Positions 24,539 to 32,838 of a stretch of 32,838 bases of DNA are shown piece by piece. Below the pieces are notes generated by a model, which ran no database searches, was not told the origin of the DNA, and saw nothing but the letters and a program-made list of their open reading frames with translations. Numbering within the stretch: the stretch's first letter is position 1; each line of letters opens with the position of its first letter. Source of the DNA: Cryobacterium sp. MLB-32 (lineage in GTDB: Bacteria; Actinomycetota; Actinomycetes; Actinomycetales; Microbacteriaceae); NCBI RefSeq assembly GCF_000738085.1, contig NZ_JPRS01000047.1, positions 1 through 32,838 of the forward strand. The letters run 5' to 3'. Made by a program: the position numbers and the translations under genes.

Positions 24539-25708
24539 GTGGATCTTTACGAATACCAAGCCAGAGACCTCTTTGAGGGATACGGTGTGCCGGTTCTGCC
24601 GGGCATCATTGCGGACACCCCCGCCGAAGTGCGTGCAGCAGCCGAGAAACTGGGCGGTGTTGTCGTCGTCAAGGCCCAGGTCAAGGTCGGCGGCCGCGGC
24701 AAGGCCGGCGGCGTCAAGGTTGCCAAGACTCCGGACGATGCCGAGGCCGCTGGCCGCGACATCCTGGGTCTCGACATCAAGGGCCACACCGTCCACCGCG
24801 TCATGGTGGCCGGCGGAGCCCGCATCAAGCAGGAGTTCTACTTCTCCGTGCTGCTGGACCGGTCCAACCGGTCCTACCTGTCGCTCGCGAGCTACGAAGG
24901 TGGCGTGGAGATCGAGGTTCTCGCGGTCGAGAAGCCCGAGGCTCTGGCCTACACGGCCGTCGACCCTGCCGTCGGCATCACCCTGGCCGTCGCGACGCAG
25001 ATCGCCATCGACGCGAAGTTCCCCGCCGAACTCGTCGACAAGGTCGCTCCGGTCTTCGTCAAGCTCTACAACGTATTCAAGGGCGAAGACGCGACCCTGG
25101 TTGAGGTCAACCCCCTCGTCCTCACCGAAGAGGGCGACATCATCGCCCTCGACGGCAAGGTCACGATCGACGAGAACGCCGAGTTCCGTCACCCGAACCA
25201 CGCGCTTCTCGAAGACGCGGCCGCCGCTGACCCGCTCGAGGCCAAGGCCAAGCTCGCCGGACTCAACTACGTCAAGCTCGACGGTGAAGTGGGCATCATC
25301 GGAAACGGTGCAGGCCTGGTCATGTCGACGCTCGACGTTGTCGCCTATGCCGGCGAAAACTTCGGCAGCGTCAAGCCGGCCAACTTCCTCGACATCGGAG
25401 GCGGAGCATCCGCTGAGGTCATGGCTGCCGGCCTCGACGTCATCCTGGGTGACCCGCAGGTCAAGTCGGTCTTCGTGAACGTGTTCGGCGGCATCACCGC
25501 GTGCGACGCCGTTGCGAAGGGCATCGTGGGCGCGCTTGCCGAGCTCGGCACGTCTGCCAACAAGCCGCTCGTGGTTCGCCTCGACGGCAACAACGTTGAC
25601 GAGGGCCGTCGCATTCTGGCCGAGGCCAACCACCCGCTCGTCACCCTGGCCGCCACGATGGACGAGGGCGCCGCCAAGGCCGCCGAACTCGCCCACGCCG
25701 CCAACTGA
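24539..25708 (+). CDS. sucC: Succinyl-CoA synthetase (ADP-forming), beta subunit
   Basis: A 389-aa SucC, the nucleotide-binding subunit of the TCA-cycle enzyme that converts succinyl-CoA to succinate with substrate-level phosphorylation. The start [19 protein letters not shown] is canonical. The ATP-grasp domain has [19 protein letters not shown], then [20 protein letters not shown]. The C-terminal ligase-CoA domain has [19 protein letters not shown] and [16 protein letters not shown]. The GTG start has GGAAGAG about 5 nt upstream. sucD follows 19 bp later. The 199-bp region before the gene is shared with the divergent VIT gene. Confidence 0.97.
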   Translation: MDLYEYQARDLFEGYGVPVLPGIIADTPAEVRAAAEKLGGVVVVKAQVKVGGRGKAGGVKVAKTPDDAEAAGRDILGLDIKGHTVHRVMVAGGARIKQEFYFSVLLDRSNRSYLSLASYEGGVEIEVLAVEKPEALAYTAVDPAVGITLAVATQIAIDAKFPAELVDKVAPVFVKLYNVFKGEDATLVEVNPLVLTEEGDIIALDGKVTIDENAEFRHPNHALLEDAAAADPLEAKAKLAGLNYVKLDGEVGIIGNGAGLVMSTLDVVAYAGENFGSVKPANFLDIGGGASAEVMAAGLDVILGDPQVKSVFVNVFGGITACDAVAKGIVGALAELGTSANKPLVVRLDGNNVDEGRRILAEANHPLVTLAATMDEGAAKAAELAHAAN

Positions 25709-25727
25709 CTCACTAAGGAGCCAACGA

Positions 25728-26630
25728 ATGTCTATTTTCCTCAACAAGGACTCCAAGGTCATCGTTCAGGGCATCACCGGAGGTGAGGGCACCAAGCACA
25801 CCGCCCTCATGCTCAAGGCCGGTACCCAGGTCGTCGGTGGCGTGAACGCGCGCAAGGCGGGCACCACCGTTGTGCACGGTGACGTCGAACTGCCCGTGTT
25901 CGGAACGGTCGCCGAGGCTGTCGCCACGACCGGCGCCGACGTCTCCATCGTGTTCGTCCCGCCGGTGTTCACCAAGGACGCCGTCATCGAAGCGATCGAC
26001 GCCGAGATCCCCCTTCTCGTCATCATCACCGAAGGCGTGCCCGTGCAGGACTCTGCCGAGTTCTGGGCGTATGCCAAGGCCAAGGGCAACAAGACCCGCA
26101 TCATCGGGCCGAACTGCCCCGGCATCATCACCCCCGGTGAGGCGCTCGTGGGCATCACGCCCGCGAACATCACCGTGAAGGGACCGGTCGGCCTCGTCTC
26201 GAAGTCCGGCACCCTGACCTACCAGATGATGTACGAACTGCGCGACCTGGGCTTCTCCACCGCGATCGGCATCGGTGGCGACCCGATCATCGGCACCACC
26301 CACATCGACGCCCTCGAGGCGTTCGAGGCCGACCCCGACACCCTCGCGATCGTCATGATCGGCGAAATCGGCGGAGACGCCGAGGAGAAAGCCGCCGAGT
26401 ACATCAAGGCTCACGTCACGAAGCCGGTCATCGGCTACGTCGCCGGTTTCACTGCTCCCGAAGGTAAGACCATGGGCCACGCCGGCGCCATCGTCTCCGA
26501 CGGAGCCGGAACCGCACAGGGCAAGAAGGAGGCCCTCGAGGCCGCCGGAGTCAAGGTCGGCAAGACGCCGAGCGAGGCTGCAACCCTGCTTCGTGCCGCA
26601 CTGGCCGAGCTGAAGGTCGCTGCGCTGTAA
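25728..26630 (+). CDS. sucD: Succinyl-CoA synthetase, alpha subunit
   Basis: A 300-aa SucD, partner of SucC; it binds CoA and carries the phosphohistidine. Visible motifs are [13 protein letters not shown] (CoA-binding Rossmann fold), [45 protein letters not shown] and the active site [16 protein letters not shown] with His251. The ATG at 25728 follows AAGGAG by 7 nt. An upstream in-frame extension overlaps sucC and is rejected. A strong hairpin lies 10 bp after the stop. Confidence 0.97.
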   Translation: MSIFLNKDSKVIVQGITGGEGTKHTALMLKAGTQVVGGVNARKAGTTVVHGDVELPVFGTVAEAVATTGADVSIVFVPPVFTKDAVIEAIDAEIPLLVIITEGVPVQDSAEFWAYAKAKGNKTRIIGPNCPGIITPGEALVGITPANITVKGPVGLVSKSGTLTYQMMYELRDLGFSTAIGIGGDPIIGTTHIDALEAFEADPDTLAIVMIGEIGGDAEEKAAEYIKAHVTKPVIGYVAGFTAPEGKTMGHAGAIVSDGAGTAQGKKEALEAAGVKVGKTPSEAATLLRAALAELKVAAL

Positions 26631-26640
26631 CAATTCCGTT

Positions 26641-26672
26641 CGAAGGGCCCGTCGCTTGCGACGGGCCCTTCG
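26641..26672 (+). terminator. Hairpin terminator after sucCD
   Basis: A perfect 14-bp inverted repeat (26641-26654 and 26659-26672) with a 4-nt loop, followed by TGTTT. It is the most conventional rho-independent terminator in the window and separates sucCD from the DUF6350-pur genes. Confidence 0.88.
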
Positions 26673-26754
26673 TGTTTAACATCGTCATGTGGGCGCAGAT
26701 CGCCGCGAAAGGTGCCGGAAGACCGCCGGGAGGCCGGGTAGGCTCGAAGACCGG

Positions 26755-28062
26755 ATGAACCGCACAACGACAGCCCTACTCGCCGCCCTCGAGGCGCTGC
26801 TTGTCGTCGCCATCGGCATCGGCATTGCGCTCGTGCCGCTGACCGTGCTGTGGGCGGCGCACTTCGGACTCTCCATCGAGTGGTTCGTGTTCTGGCGTGC
26901 CGCGGTCGACGTGTGGCTGCTCGGAAATGGGGTCGACCTCAGCGTGCAGCTCGGCACGGACGTCTCAGCCGCATTGGGCCTGCCCGGAGCGGATGCGCCG
27001 TTCGCGGTCACCCTCGCGCCCCTTGGTTTCGCCGTCGTCACCGCGCTCCTGGGCGCACTCACCGGTCGTCGCGCGGCCGAGACTCCGCACCGCTGGGTGG
27101 GCGTGGTCGCGGCCGTCGCCGTGTACGGGCTGATGGCCACACTCGCGACGTTTTCGGCTCTAAGCGAGAGCGTGACCCCGGTCGTTCTGCAGGGTGCTCT
27201 CGTGCCCACTGTCATCTACGGCGCGGGGGTGCTGTTCGGCGCCGAGCGTGCGAAGTTGCGCCACGATCTCGTGCTCCGTCACAATTCGGGTCGCGAGAAC
27301 CCGGGCGAGCGGCTCGACCCGGTGAGCCGGGGCATCCGTGACCGCTACCGTGGCCTGCAGCAGACCACTCGCACCGTCATTACAGGTTCCCTGCGCGGCG
27401 GTGCGGCAGCCAGCGCCGCGATCATGGCCGTCTCGGCCGTCGCATTCTTTGTGCTGATTGTGGCGAACTACGCCACGATCATTGGGCTCTACGAGGCGAT
27501 CCAGGCGGGTATCGTCGGCGGTGCCACGATTACCTTCGCGCAGCTCGCTTTCATCCCCAACCTGGTGATCTGGACAATGGCCTGGTTCATCGGTCCGGGT
27601 ATCGCCGTGGGCGTGGGCTCGAACGTGTCGCCGGCGGGGGCCATGCTCGGTCCGATTCCCGGACTGCCCATTCTCGGTGTTCTCCCACAGGGCGCCCCCG
27701 CGTGGGGATTCCTGGGCCTGCTCGTTCCCATTCTGATCGGGTTCATCGCCGCCGTCATTGTTCGTCAACTGCTCGACCGGCCAGGGGTTCCCGAGCGCAG
27801 TGCCCTGCAGCATGCCCTGAGTGGCGTAGGCATGGGCGTGGTCGCCGGTCTGATCCTCGGGTTGCTCTCCTGGTGGTCGGCCGGATCGATCGGACCGGGG
27901 CGACTGTCAGACGTGGGACCGAATCCGCTGCTCGTCGGGGCGCTGGCCGCCGCCGAGATCGGCGTGGCAGCCGCCATCGGAATGCTCGTGGGAGCGAAGG
28001 TGCGGGTACCGCGGGTGCGCGTTCCGCGCCCTCGCGCCAAGGTCAAGCCCGCCCGACGCTGA
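26755..28062 (+). CDS. DUF6350-type polytopic membrane protein
   Basis: A 435-aa protein with about nine or ten hydrophobic segments and a very basic C-terminus (KVRVPRVRVPRPRAKVKPARR region). The first helix is TTALLAALEALLVVAIGIGI; family-like segments are IEWFVFWRAAVDVWLLGNGV and PIPGLPILGVLPQGAPAW. The position between sucCD and purN and the length match the actinobacterial DUF6350 family, whose function is unknown. A hydrophilic stretch (about 165-205, HNSGRENPGERLDPVSRGI) divides the two membrane halves. The ATG at 26755 was chosen as the first start before the hydrophobic region; no clear Shine-Dalgarno is present. Confidence 0.82.
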   Translation: MNRTTTALLAALEALLVVAIGIGIALVPLTVLWAAHFGLSIEWFVFWRAAVDVWLLGNGVDLSVQLGTDVSAALGLPGADAPFAVTLAPLGFAVVTALLGALTGRRAAETPHRWVGVVAAVAVYGLMATLATFSALSESVTPVVLQGALVPTVIYGAGVLFGAERAKLRHDLVLRHNSGRENPGERLDPVSRGIRDRYRGLQQTTRTVITGSLRGGAAASAAIMAVSAVAFFVLIVANYATIIGLYEAIQAGIVGGATITFAQLAFIPNLVIWTMAWFIGPGIAVGVGSNVSPAGAMLGPIPGLPILGVLPQGAPAWGFLGLLVPILIGFIAAVIVRQLLDRPGVPERSALQHALSGVGMGVVAGLILGLLSWWSAGSIGPGRLSDVGPNPLLVGALAAAEIGVAAAIGMLVGAKVRVPRVRVPRPRAKVKPARR

Positions 28063-28192
28063 CTCGGCGCTGACCGCTCGCGGTCCGCGTGCCCGCTGTG
28101 GCGGTAGCCGGACTTGGCAGCGGCACGGGCGGACTGGCGTGGGGGAGCGGATGCCGGTGCAGCCGGATGCCCGGGACCGCACTCCCCGACGG

Positions 28193-28198
28193 TAAGAT
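28193..28198 (+). promoter_or_regulatory. Candidate -10 element for leaderless purN
   Basis: TAAGAT is followed by 7 nt and then the GTG start of purN. This places the transcription start at the GTG, and no Shine-Dalgarno exists in between. The pur genes therefore probably have their own promoter in the 143-bp gap after the DUF6350 gene. Confidence 0.55.
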
Positions 28199-28205
28199 TT
28201 ACCTC

Positions 28206-28799
28206 GTGCTGTCATTGGTCGTATTGATTTCCGGCGGGGGATCCAACCTGCGTTCCCTGCTTGAGGCGTCAGAGGACGCCGAATATCCTGCTCGCGTCGT
28301 GGCCATCGGTGCCGACCGCGACGCCGACGGCCTGGCCCTCGGCGAAGAATTCGGTATCCCCACCTTTTCCGTGCCGTTCACGTCGTTTCCCGACCGCGCG
28401 GCCTGGGGCGACGAGCTCCTGGCCCAGATCGGGCAGTGGCAGCCCGACCTCGTCGTGCTCAGCGGGCTCATGCGCCTGTTGCCGCCCCGGGTGGTGGCCG
28501 CGCTCTCCCCGAATCTGATCAACACGCATCCGGCCTACCTGCCCGAATTCCCCGGAGCGCACGGCGTGCGCGACGCGCTCGCCGCCGGCGTCACCCAGAC
28601 CGGCGCGAGCATCATTGTGGTTGACAACGGTGTCGACGACGGACCGATCATTTCGCAGGAACGGGTCGCGGTTACCCCCGACGACACCGAAGCCTCCCTG
28701 CATGACCGCATCAAAACCGTTGAACGCCGCCTGCTGGTGCAGGCGATCCTCGACATCGCCAACGGACACGTCAATCTCAAGGAGCATTCCACAGCATGA
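28206..28799 (+). CDS. purN: Phosphoribosylglycinamide formyltransferase
   Basis: A 197-aa PurN that transfers a formyl group from 10-formyl-THF to GAR in purine synthesis. The start [20 protein letters not shown] is the phosphate-binding loop. The catalytic triad is Asn106 and His108 ([17 protein letters not shown]) and Asp144 ([11 protein letters not shown]), at the same numbers as I recall for the E. coli enzyme. The GTG at 28206 is chosen because it matches family N-termini and sits 7 nt after TAAGAT; the frame stays open to 28089 but that part is not PurN-like. The stop overlaps purH as ATGA. Confidence 0.96.
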   Translation: MLSLVVLISGGGSNLRSLLEASEDAEYPARVVAIGADRDADGLALGEEFGIPTFSVPFTSFPDRAAWGDELLAQIGQWQPDLVVLSGLMRLLPPRVVAALSPNLINTHPAYLPEFPGAHGVRDALAAGVTQTGASIIVVDNGVDDGPIISQERVAVTPDDTEASLHDRIKTVERRLLVQAILDIANGHVNLKEHSTA

Positions 28800-30496
28800 G
28801 CGGTAACACCGATATCGGCCAGACGAACCACGCGAGCCACGCCGCGAGCCTCTACCGCAACCGGGACCTGATCCCGATCAAGCGGGCCCTCATTTCGGTC
28901 AGCGACAAGAGCGGCCTGCTCGAACTGGCCGGCGTCCTTGCCTCGTCGGGCGTCGAAATCGTGTCGACGGGCTCGACGGCCGCCACCATCCGCGCGGCCG
29001 GCCACGAGGTGACCGACGTCTCCGCCGTCACCGGCTTCCCCGAGTCCCTCGACGGACGTGTGAAGACCCTGCACCCGGGCGTTCACGCCGGGATCCTCGC
29101 CGACCTGCGTCTCGAGTCGCACGAGGCACAGCTGAACGACCTCGGCATCGAGGCCTTCCAGCTCGTCGTCGTGAACCTCTACCCCTTCGTCGAGACGGTC
29201 GAGTCCGGTGCCGAAGCGGCGGACGTCATCGAACAGATCGACATCGGTGGGCCGGCCCTCGTGCGCGCCGCCGCCAAGAATCACGCCAATGTGGCAATCG
29301 TGGTCGATCCGGCCAACTACGGCGAGATCGTCGAGGCCGTCGCGGCCGGAGGATCAACCCTTAAACTGCGGCAGAAGCTCGCATCCCTCGCGTTCGAACA
29401 CACTGCGGACTACGACCTGAGCGTTTCCGCCTGGTTCACCGAGAACGTCTATGACCAGTGGGAAGAAGACGTTGAGATCCTTGAGGGCGACCTCATGGAA
29501 GACGACGAGACGGGCGACGACGACCTGCCCCTCGACTCGCCCTTCCCCGATGGCATCGTCATTGAGGCCGAACGCGACGCGATCCTGCGCTACGGCGAGA
29601 ATTCGCACCAGGCCGCGGCCCTCTACGTGGGCGAGGGCGGGCGCGGCATCGCCCAGGCCGCGCAGCTGCACGGCAAGGAGATGTCGTACAACAACTACGT
29701 CGACGCGGATGCCGCAGTGCGCGCCGCGTACGACTTCACCGTGCCGGCCGTCGCCATCGTGAAGCACTCGAACCCGTGCGGCATCGCCGTCGCCGGCGCG
29801 AAGACGCCCGATTCCATCGCCTCGGCGCACCACCGCGCGCACGACTGCGACCCGATGAGCGCCTTCGGCGGAGTGATCGCCGCCAACCGCCCGGTCACCC
29901 TGGCCATGGCCGAAACCGTCAGCCAGATTTTCACCGAGGTGCTCGTGGCTCCTGGCTTTGAGCCCGAGGCCCTCACTGTTCTCATGGGCAAGAAGAACAT
30001 CCGTCTGCTGGAGCTGCCGGCCGACTACGAGCGGTCCTCCCTCGAGCTGCGCCAGATCTCCGGCGGCCTGCTTGTGCAGCAGACCGACACCTTTGAGGAC
30101 TTCAGCTCGGAAGGCTGGACCCTCGCCGCGGGACCCGAAGCGGATGCCGCCACCCGCGCCGACCTCGAGTTCGCGTGGAAGGCCTGCCGCTCGGTGAAGT
30201 CGAACGCTATTCTGCTTGCACATGCCGGGGCATCCGTCGGGGTGGGAATGGGTCAGGTCAACCGTGTCGACTCCTGCCACCTCGCGGTGAACCGCGCCGG
30301 CGACCGTGCCCGGGGTTCGGTGGCCGCGTCTGACGCGTTCTTCCCGTTCGCCGATGGCCTGCAGGTGCTGCTGGAGGCCGGCGTCACCGCCGTCGTACAG
30401 CCCGGCGGATCGGTGCGCGATGACGAGGTCATCGCGGCGGCCAACGCGGCCGGCGTCACCATGTATTTCACAGGAGAGCGTCACTTCTTCCACTAA
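28796..30496 (+). CDS. purH: Bifunctional AICAR formyltransferase/IMP cyclohydrolase
   Basis: A 566-aa PurH catalysing the last two steps to IMP. The IMP cyclohydrolase (MGS-like) domain covers about 28-160 ([45 protein letters not shown]). The AICAR transformylase domain follows, with [13 protein letters not shown], the Lys323-His324 pair in [18 protein letters not shown] and the C-terminal [11 protein letters not shown] and [10 protein letters not shown]. Between the domains is an unusually acidic segment ([20 protein letters not shown] region, about 222-250). It overlaps purN by 4 bp, so the two are coupled. A 17-bp stem terminator follows. Confidence 0.97.
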   Translation: MSGNTDIGQTNHASHAASLYRNRDLIPIKRALISVSDKSGLLELAGVLASSGVEIVSTGSTAATIRAAGHEVTDVSAVTGFPESLDGRVKTLHPGVHAGILADLRLESHEAQLNDLGIEAFQLVVVNLYPFVETVESGAEAADVIEQIDIGGPALVRAAAKNHANVAIVVDPANYGEIVEAVAAGGSTLKLRQKLASLAFEHTADYDLSVSAWFTENVYDQWEEDVEILEGDLMEDDETGDDDLPLDSPFPDGIVIEAERDAILRYGENSHQAAALYVGEGGRGIAQAAQLHGKEMSYNNYVDADAAVRAAYDFTVPAVAIVKHSNPCGIAVAGAKTPDSIASAHHRAHDCDPMSAFGGVIAANRPVTLAMAETVSQIFTEVLVAPGFEPEALTVLMGKKNIRLLELPADYERSSLELRQISGGLLVQQTDTFEDFSSEGWTLAAGPEADAATRADLEFAWKACRSVKSNAILLAHAGASVGVGMGQVNRVDSCHLAVNRAGDRARGSVAASDAFFPFADGLQVLLEAGVTAVVQPGGSVRDDEVIAAANAAGVTMYFTGERHFFH

Positions 30497-30510
30497 GCAC
30501 CAGAACTGCA

Positions 30511-30549
30511 CACACAGCACCCTCGTCGATCTGACGAGGGTGCTGTGTG
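30511..30549 (+). terminator. Hairpin terminator after purH
   Basis: A perfect 17-bp inverted repeat (30511-30527 and 30533-30549) with a 5-nt loop, 14 bp after the purH stop. There is no T-run. Confidence 0.83.
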
Positions 30550-30668
30550 CATAGTGCACGCCGGCAGAATTGACGGTTTCGCTCCGTCGCGCCTTTCGTT
30601 AGTCTTGTGTCGGCACGCACCCCGTGCTGACCACGCGCCCACAAGGCCGGCCCCTAGGAGAAACACCC

Positions 30669-31748
30669 ATGACACTCACGCACCCCGCACCGTCGCTGGA
30701 CGCGCTTGCCGGAATTCCGTTCACCCACGAGCGGGTGCTCATCACCACCGGAGTGCGCTCCGGCCTGGTGATCACGGTGGCCGTGCACTCCACCAAGCTC
30801 GGGCAGGCCCTCGGCGGGGCGCGCATGTGGCAGTACCCCGACTGGACGGATGCGGTGGCCGACGCCCTGCGCCTGTCCAAGGCGATGACGCTGAAGAACG
30901 CTGCCGCGGGGCTCAACCTCGGTGGCGGAAAGTCCGTGATCCACCTGCCACTCGGTGTTGTGCTGAGCGACGAGGACAAGCGTGACGCCATGCTCGACCT
31001 CGGTGACGCCATCGAGAGCCTGAACGGCGCCTACATGACGGCAGAGGATGTCGGCACGAGCGCCGAGCTGATGGCCATCGTGCAGGAGCGCACCGACCAC
31101 GTCTGTGGCCTTCCCGCCTCAAGCGGCGGCGTGGGAGAACCTGCCGACGCGACGGCCGCGGGCGTGTACGCGAGCATTGTGTCCACACTGGAGGCTCTGT
31201 TCGGCAGCCGTGACGTCACGGGCCGTCACCTCGTGATTTCCGGGCTCGGCCAGGTGGGGGGCCGTCTCGCGGTCGCTCTCGCCGCCGCCGGGGCCATCCT
31301 CACGGTGACCGACATCAACCCGGACAAGCGCGAGCTCGCGGACCGGCTCGGCGCCGAGTGGGTGCCCGTGGCCGGCGCTCACCGCATCCAGGCCGACCTG
31401 TTCGTGCCCTGCGGTCTGGGCGGCGTACTCACGTCGACGGTGATCGGGGAGCTCAACGTGCTCGGCGTCGTGGGAGCGGCCAACAATCAGCTGGAGGACC
31501 CTTCCGGTGCGGCGGAGCTCGACGCCCGCGGCATCCTCTGGGCGCCGGACTTCGTCGTGAACGCCGGCGGGGTGGTGTACCTGGCCATGGCGAGCGAGCC
31601 GAACGCCGATCTCGCGAGCATCACGGCCCGGGTCGACGCGATCGCCGATGTGGTGACCCAGATTTTCGCGGACGCGCACGCCGAGGGCATCACGACCCTC
31701 GTCGCGGCCGAGCGGCTCGCCGCTGCTCGTCTCAACGCCGCGAGCTAG
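30669..31748 (+). CDS. Glu/Leu/Phe/Val-type amino acid dehydrogenase
   Basis: A 359-aa NAD-dependent amino acid dehydrogenase that reversibly deaminates a branched-chain or aromatic amino acid to its 2-oxo acid. The catalytic region reads MTLKNAAAGLNLGGGKSVI, with Lys76 and Lys88 at the spacing of the two active-site lysines in leucine dehydrogenase. The Rossmann NAD site is VISGLGQVGGRLA, followed by the acidic TVTDINPDKREL. Length and the NNQL and NAGGVVYLA motifs fit leucine/valine/phenylalanine dehydrogenases. Which amino acid is preferred cannot be read. The ATG has AGGAG 9 nt upstream. It is a monocistronic-looking gene between the purH terminator and a repeat region. Confidence 0.92.
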   Translation: MTLTHPAPSLDALAGIPFTHERVLITTGVRSGLVITVAVHSTKLGQALGGARMWQYPDWTDAVADALRLSKAMTLKNAAAGLNLGGGKSVIHLPLGVVLSDEDKRDAMLDLGDAIESLNGAYMTAEDVGTSAELMAIVQERTDHVCGLPASSGGVGEPADATAAGVYASIVSTLEALFGSRDVTGRHLVISGLGQVGGRLAVALAAAGAILTVTDINPDKRELADRLGAEWVPVAGAHRIQADLFVPCGLGGVLTSTVIGELNVLGVVGAANNQLEDPSGAAELDARGILWAPDFVVNAGGVVYLAMASEPNADLASITARVDAIADVVTQIFADAHAEGITTLVAAERLAAARLNAAS

Positions 31749-31804
31749 CCTTCTAGGCCCGGAAACCTGCGCGAGCCGAGCTGCGTTCACCGCTCGGCTC
31801 GCGG

Positions 31805-31947
31805 GGTCTCGATCGCGCGTGCTGCCCATCCGCTGGTCGAGGCGCGAGGCACGAGCGATCGAGACCGGGTGAGGTGCGCTGCGTTGCCGGGTCGGGTCTC
31901 AGGCTTGGCTCGCGGGGTCTCGATCGCTCCTTCGTCGCGCCTCGACC
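31805..31947. repeat. Inverted pair of 32-bp REP-like repeats
   Basis: A 32-bp element at 31835-31866 recurs as its reverse complement at 31916-31947 with about four or five central mismatches. A 12-bp sequence at 31805-31816 (GGTCTCGATCGC) is also the exact inverse of 31855-31866. The elements are flanked by GCTCGCGGGGTCTCGATCGC at 31797 and 31909. Folding can pair either set. This looks like the short palindromic intergenic repeats common in actinobacteria. It fills the 232-bp gap between the convergent dehydrogenase and DedA genes and may end both transcripts. Confidence 0.8.
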
Positions 31948-31980
31948 GGCGAGGGATCGAACCGGCGGCCGAGGAGTGGG

Positions 31981-32670
31981 CTAATCGACGAGTTCCGTGG
32001 GAATCGTCGTTTCCGGTACCGGCGCGTGGCCGCGTGATGCGCGTGCATTACGCGCTGCCTTGTACAGCTCGCGCAGGATCGGGATACCGGATATCAGCAC
32101 GATGGCGATGATGAAGTATTCCGAGTACCGGGCGACGAATTCGATCTGACCGAGCAGGAAGCCCATCATGGTGAGGCCGACGCCCCACAGAAATGCACCG
32201 AGCATGTTGAATCCCACGAACGAGCGGTAGCGCATACGCCCGACACCGGCCGCTACGGGCACGAAGGCGCGGAACACCGGGAGAAAGCGTGCCATGACGA
32301 TGGCCTTGCCACCGTGCTTGGCGAAGAAGGCGTTGGTGTGCTCGACGTTCTTCGGATTGAAGAACCGGTTCTGCTCGCGGGCGAAAACCGCCGGGCCGGC
32401 TTTGCGGCCGATGTAATAAGCGAGCTGATCGCCGGCAAACGCGGCGACGAACACGACCAGGCACGTGATCCAGATGGGGAACGGCACAATTCCGGTGGCC
32501 GTGAGCAGTCCCACCGTGAAGAGCAGGGAATCACCGGGCAGGAACGACAGGACGATGAATCCGGTCTCGACGAACACGACGGCGGCCACACCGATCAGCA
32601 CGAACGACCCGAACCAGCCGATCAGCCACTCGGAGTCGAGAAAGCTGATACCGAAGAGCATGGGATGCAT
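31981..32670 (-). CDS. DedA-family membrane protein
   Basis: A 229-aa protein of the DedA/SNARE-associated superfamily, linked to undecaprenyl-phosphate or phospholipid translocation. Signature regions are VFVETGFIVLSFLPGDSLLF (the membrane-dipping E..F.P.P(G)D motif), AFAGDQLAYYIGRKAG, and VMARFLPVFRAFVPVAAGVG (RFxPxxR). Hydrophobic C-terminal helices follow, then a basic tail (KAARNARASRG). The ATG at 32670 has AAAGGA 6 nt upstream, which decides it over an in-frame ATG at 32703. It is convergent with the amino acid dehydrogenase. Confidence 0.94.
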   Translation of the reverse strand: MHPMLFGISFLDSEWLIGWFGSFVLIGVAAVVFVETGFIVLSFLPGDSLLFTVGLLTATGIVPFPIWITCLVVFVAAFAGDQLAYYIGRKAGPAVFAREQNRFFNPKNVEHTNAFFAKHGGKAIVMARFLPVFRAFVPVAAGVGRMRYRSFVGFNMLGAFLWGVGLTMMGFLLGQIEFVARYSEYFIIAIVLISGIPILRELYKAARNARASRGHAPVPETTIPTELVD

Positions 32671-32762
32671 GAACGTCCTTTCATTGAGCCGGCTGGCGCG
32701 CACGAACCCGCCACCCAGAGTAGTTCACGCGCATCACAGGCTCGTGCGGATGAAAAAATTCC

Positions 32763-32791
32763 TTGCCTTGCTCCCTCATGAGCCATAGTCT
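32763..32791 (+). promoter_or_regulatory. Outward-facing promoter at the right edge
   Basis: TTGCCT (32763-32768), a 17-bp spacer and TAGTCT (32786-32791) make a plausible sigma-70-type promoter. It is divergent from the DedA gene and would drive a gene beyond the window; no start codon for it is visible. Confidence 0.45.
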
Positions 32792-32838
32792 GAAAGGCTG
32801 CCTGATCCGGGGGGCACCAGAAAAAATCCTACGCGCTC

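Noticed and set aside
24467-25762. 431-codon minus-strand frame opposite sucC
   Set aside because: Shadow of sucC, which is unambiguous; the peptide is low-complexity and rich in V, G, D and R.
30570-30605. TTGACG and TAGTCT as a promoter for the amino acid dehydrogenase
   Set aside because: The spacer would be 24 bp, too long for a sigma-70-type promoter, so I did not list it.
1-32838. tRNA, rRNA, CRISPR array, insertion sequence or prophage
   Set aside because: I found no cloverleaf-like sequence, no spaced direct-repeat array, and no transposase, integrase or phage gene.

Overview
The window is high-GC chromosomal DNA from an actinobacterium, most likely of the family Microbacteriaceae (a Cryobacterium-like relative is a guess). 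The evidence is the strongly GC-biased third codon positions, GTG starts, 1-4 bp gene overlaps, long perfect-stem terminators without U-tracts, a short two-TM SURF1 protein, and the sucC-sucD-DUF6350-purN-purH gene order. I saw no rRNA, tRNA, CRISPR array, insertion sequence or phage gene. No stretch longer than 300 bases lacks a gene.

Layout, left to right. 1-3.9 kb: a plus-strand operon with the 3' end of a CPA2 cation/proton antiporter, a SURF1-like protein, a DUF3817 membrane protein and guaA, closed by a 19-bp stem terminator. 3.9-6.0 kb (minus): an enlarged, non-canonical pyruvate kinase-like protein and, 9 bp downstream of it, a 51-aa single-pass membrane protein. 6.2-13.1 kb: a probable primary-amine utilisation cluster made of an aldehyde dehydrogenase, a copper amine oxidase with complete TPQ and copper sites, a TetR regulator, a FeaR-like AraC regulator and an APC permease broken by one missing base. 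13.2-15.6 kb: a Bax inhibitor-1 family protein, an unrecognised membrane protein and a glycerophosphodiester phosphodiesterase. 15.7-19.3 kb: the helicase pcrA, overlapping a FUSC-family membrane protein by one base. 19.4-22.1 kb: a flavin/heme electron-transfer operon (ferric reductase-like protein, FMN-binding protein, ApbE). 22.2-24.4 kb: a 54-aa extremely acidic protein whose tail runs into a 16-bp tandem repeat array, a MarR regulator, a probable gene remnant, a frameshifted DUF3054 gene and a VIT-family metal transporter with a possible IdeR/DtxR box. 24.5-30.5 kb: sucC, sucD, a DUF6350 membrane protein, purN and purH. 30.7-32.8 kb: a Leu/Phe/Val-type dehydrogenase, an inverted pair of REP-like repeats, a DedA protein and an outward-facing promoter at the right edge.

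The amine cluster gives a simple route: the permease imports an amine, the amine oxidase releases the aldehyde with ammonia and peroxide, and the dehydrogenase oxidises the aldehyde; the E. coli FeaR/TynA/FeaB set is the parallel. The flavin operon would pass electrons from NAD(P)H through FAD and heme across the membrane to a covalently flavinylated extracytoplasmic protein. The least explained elements are the acidic micro-protein with its repeat array, the divergent pyruvate kinase, and two frameshifts that share the same local sequence context.
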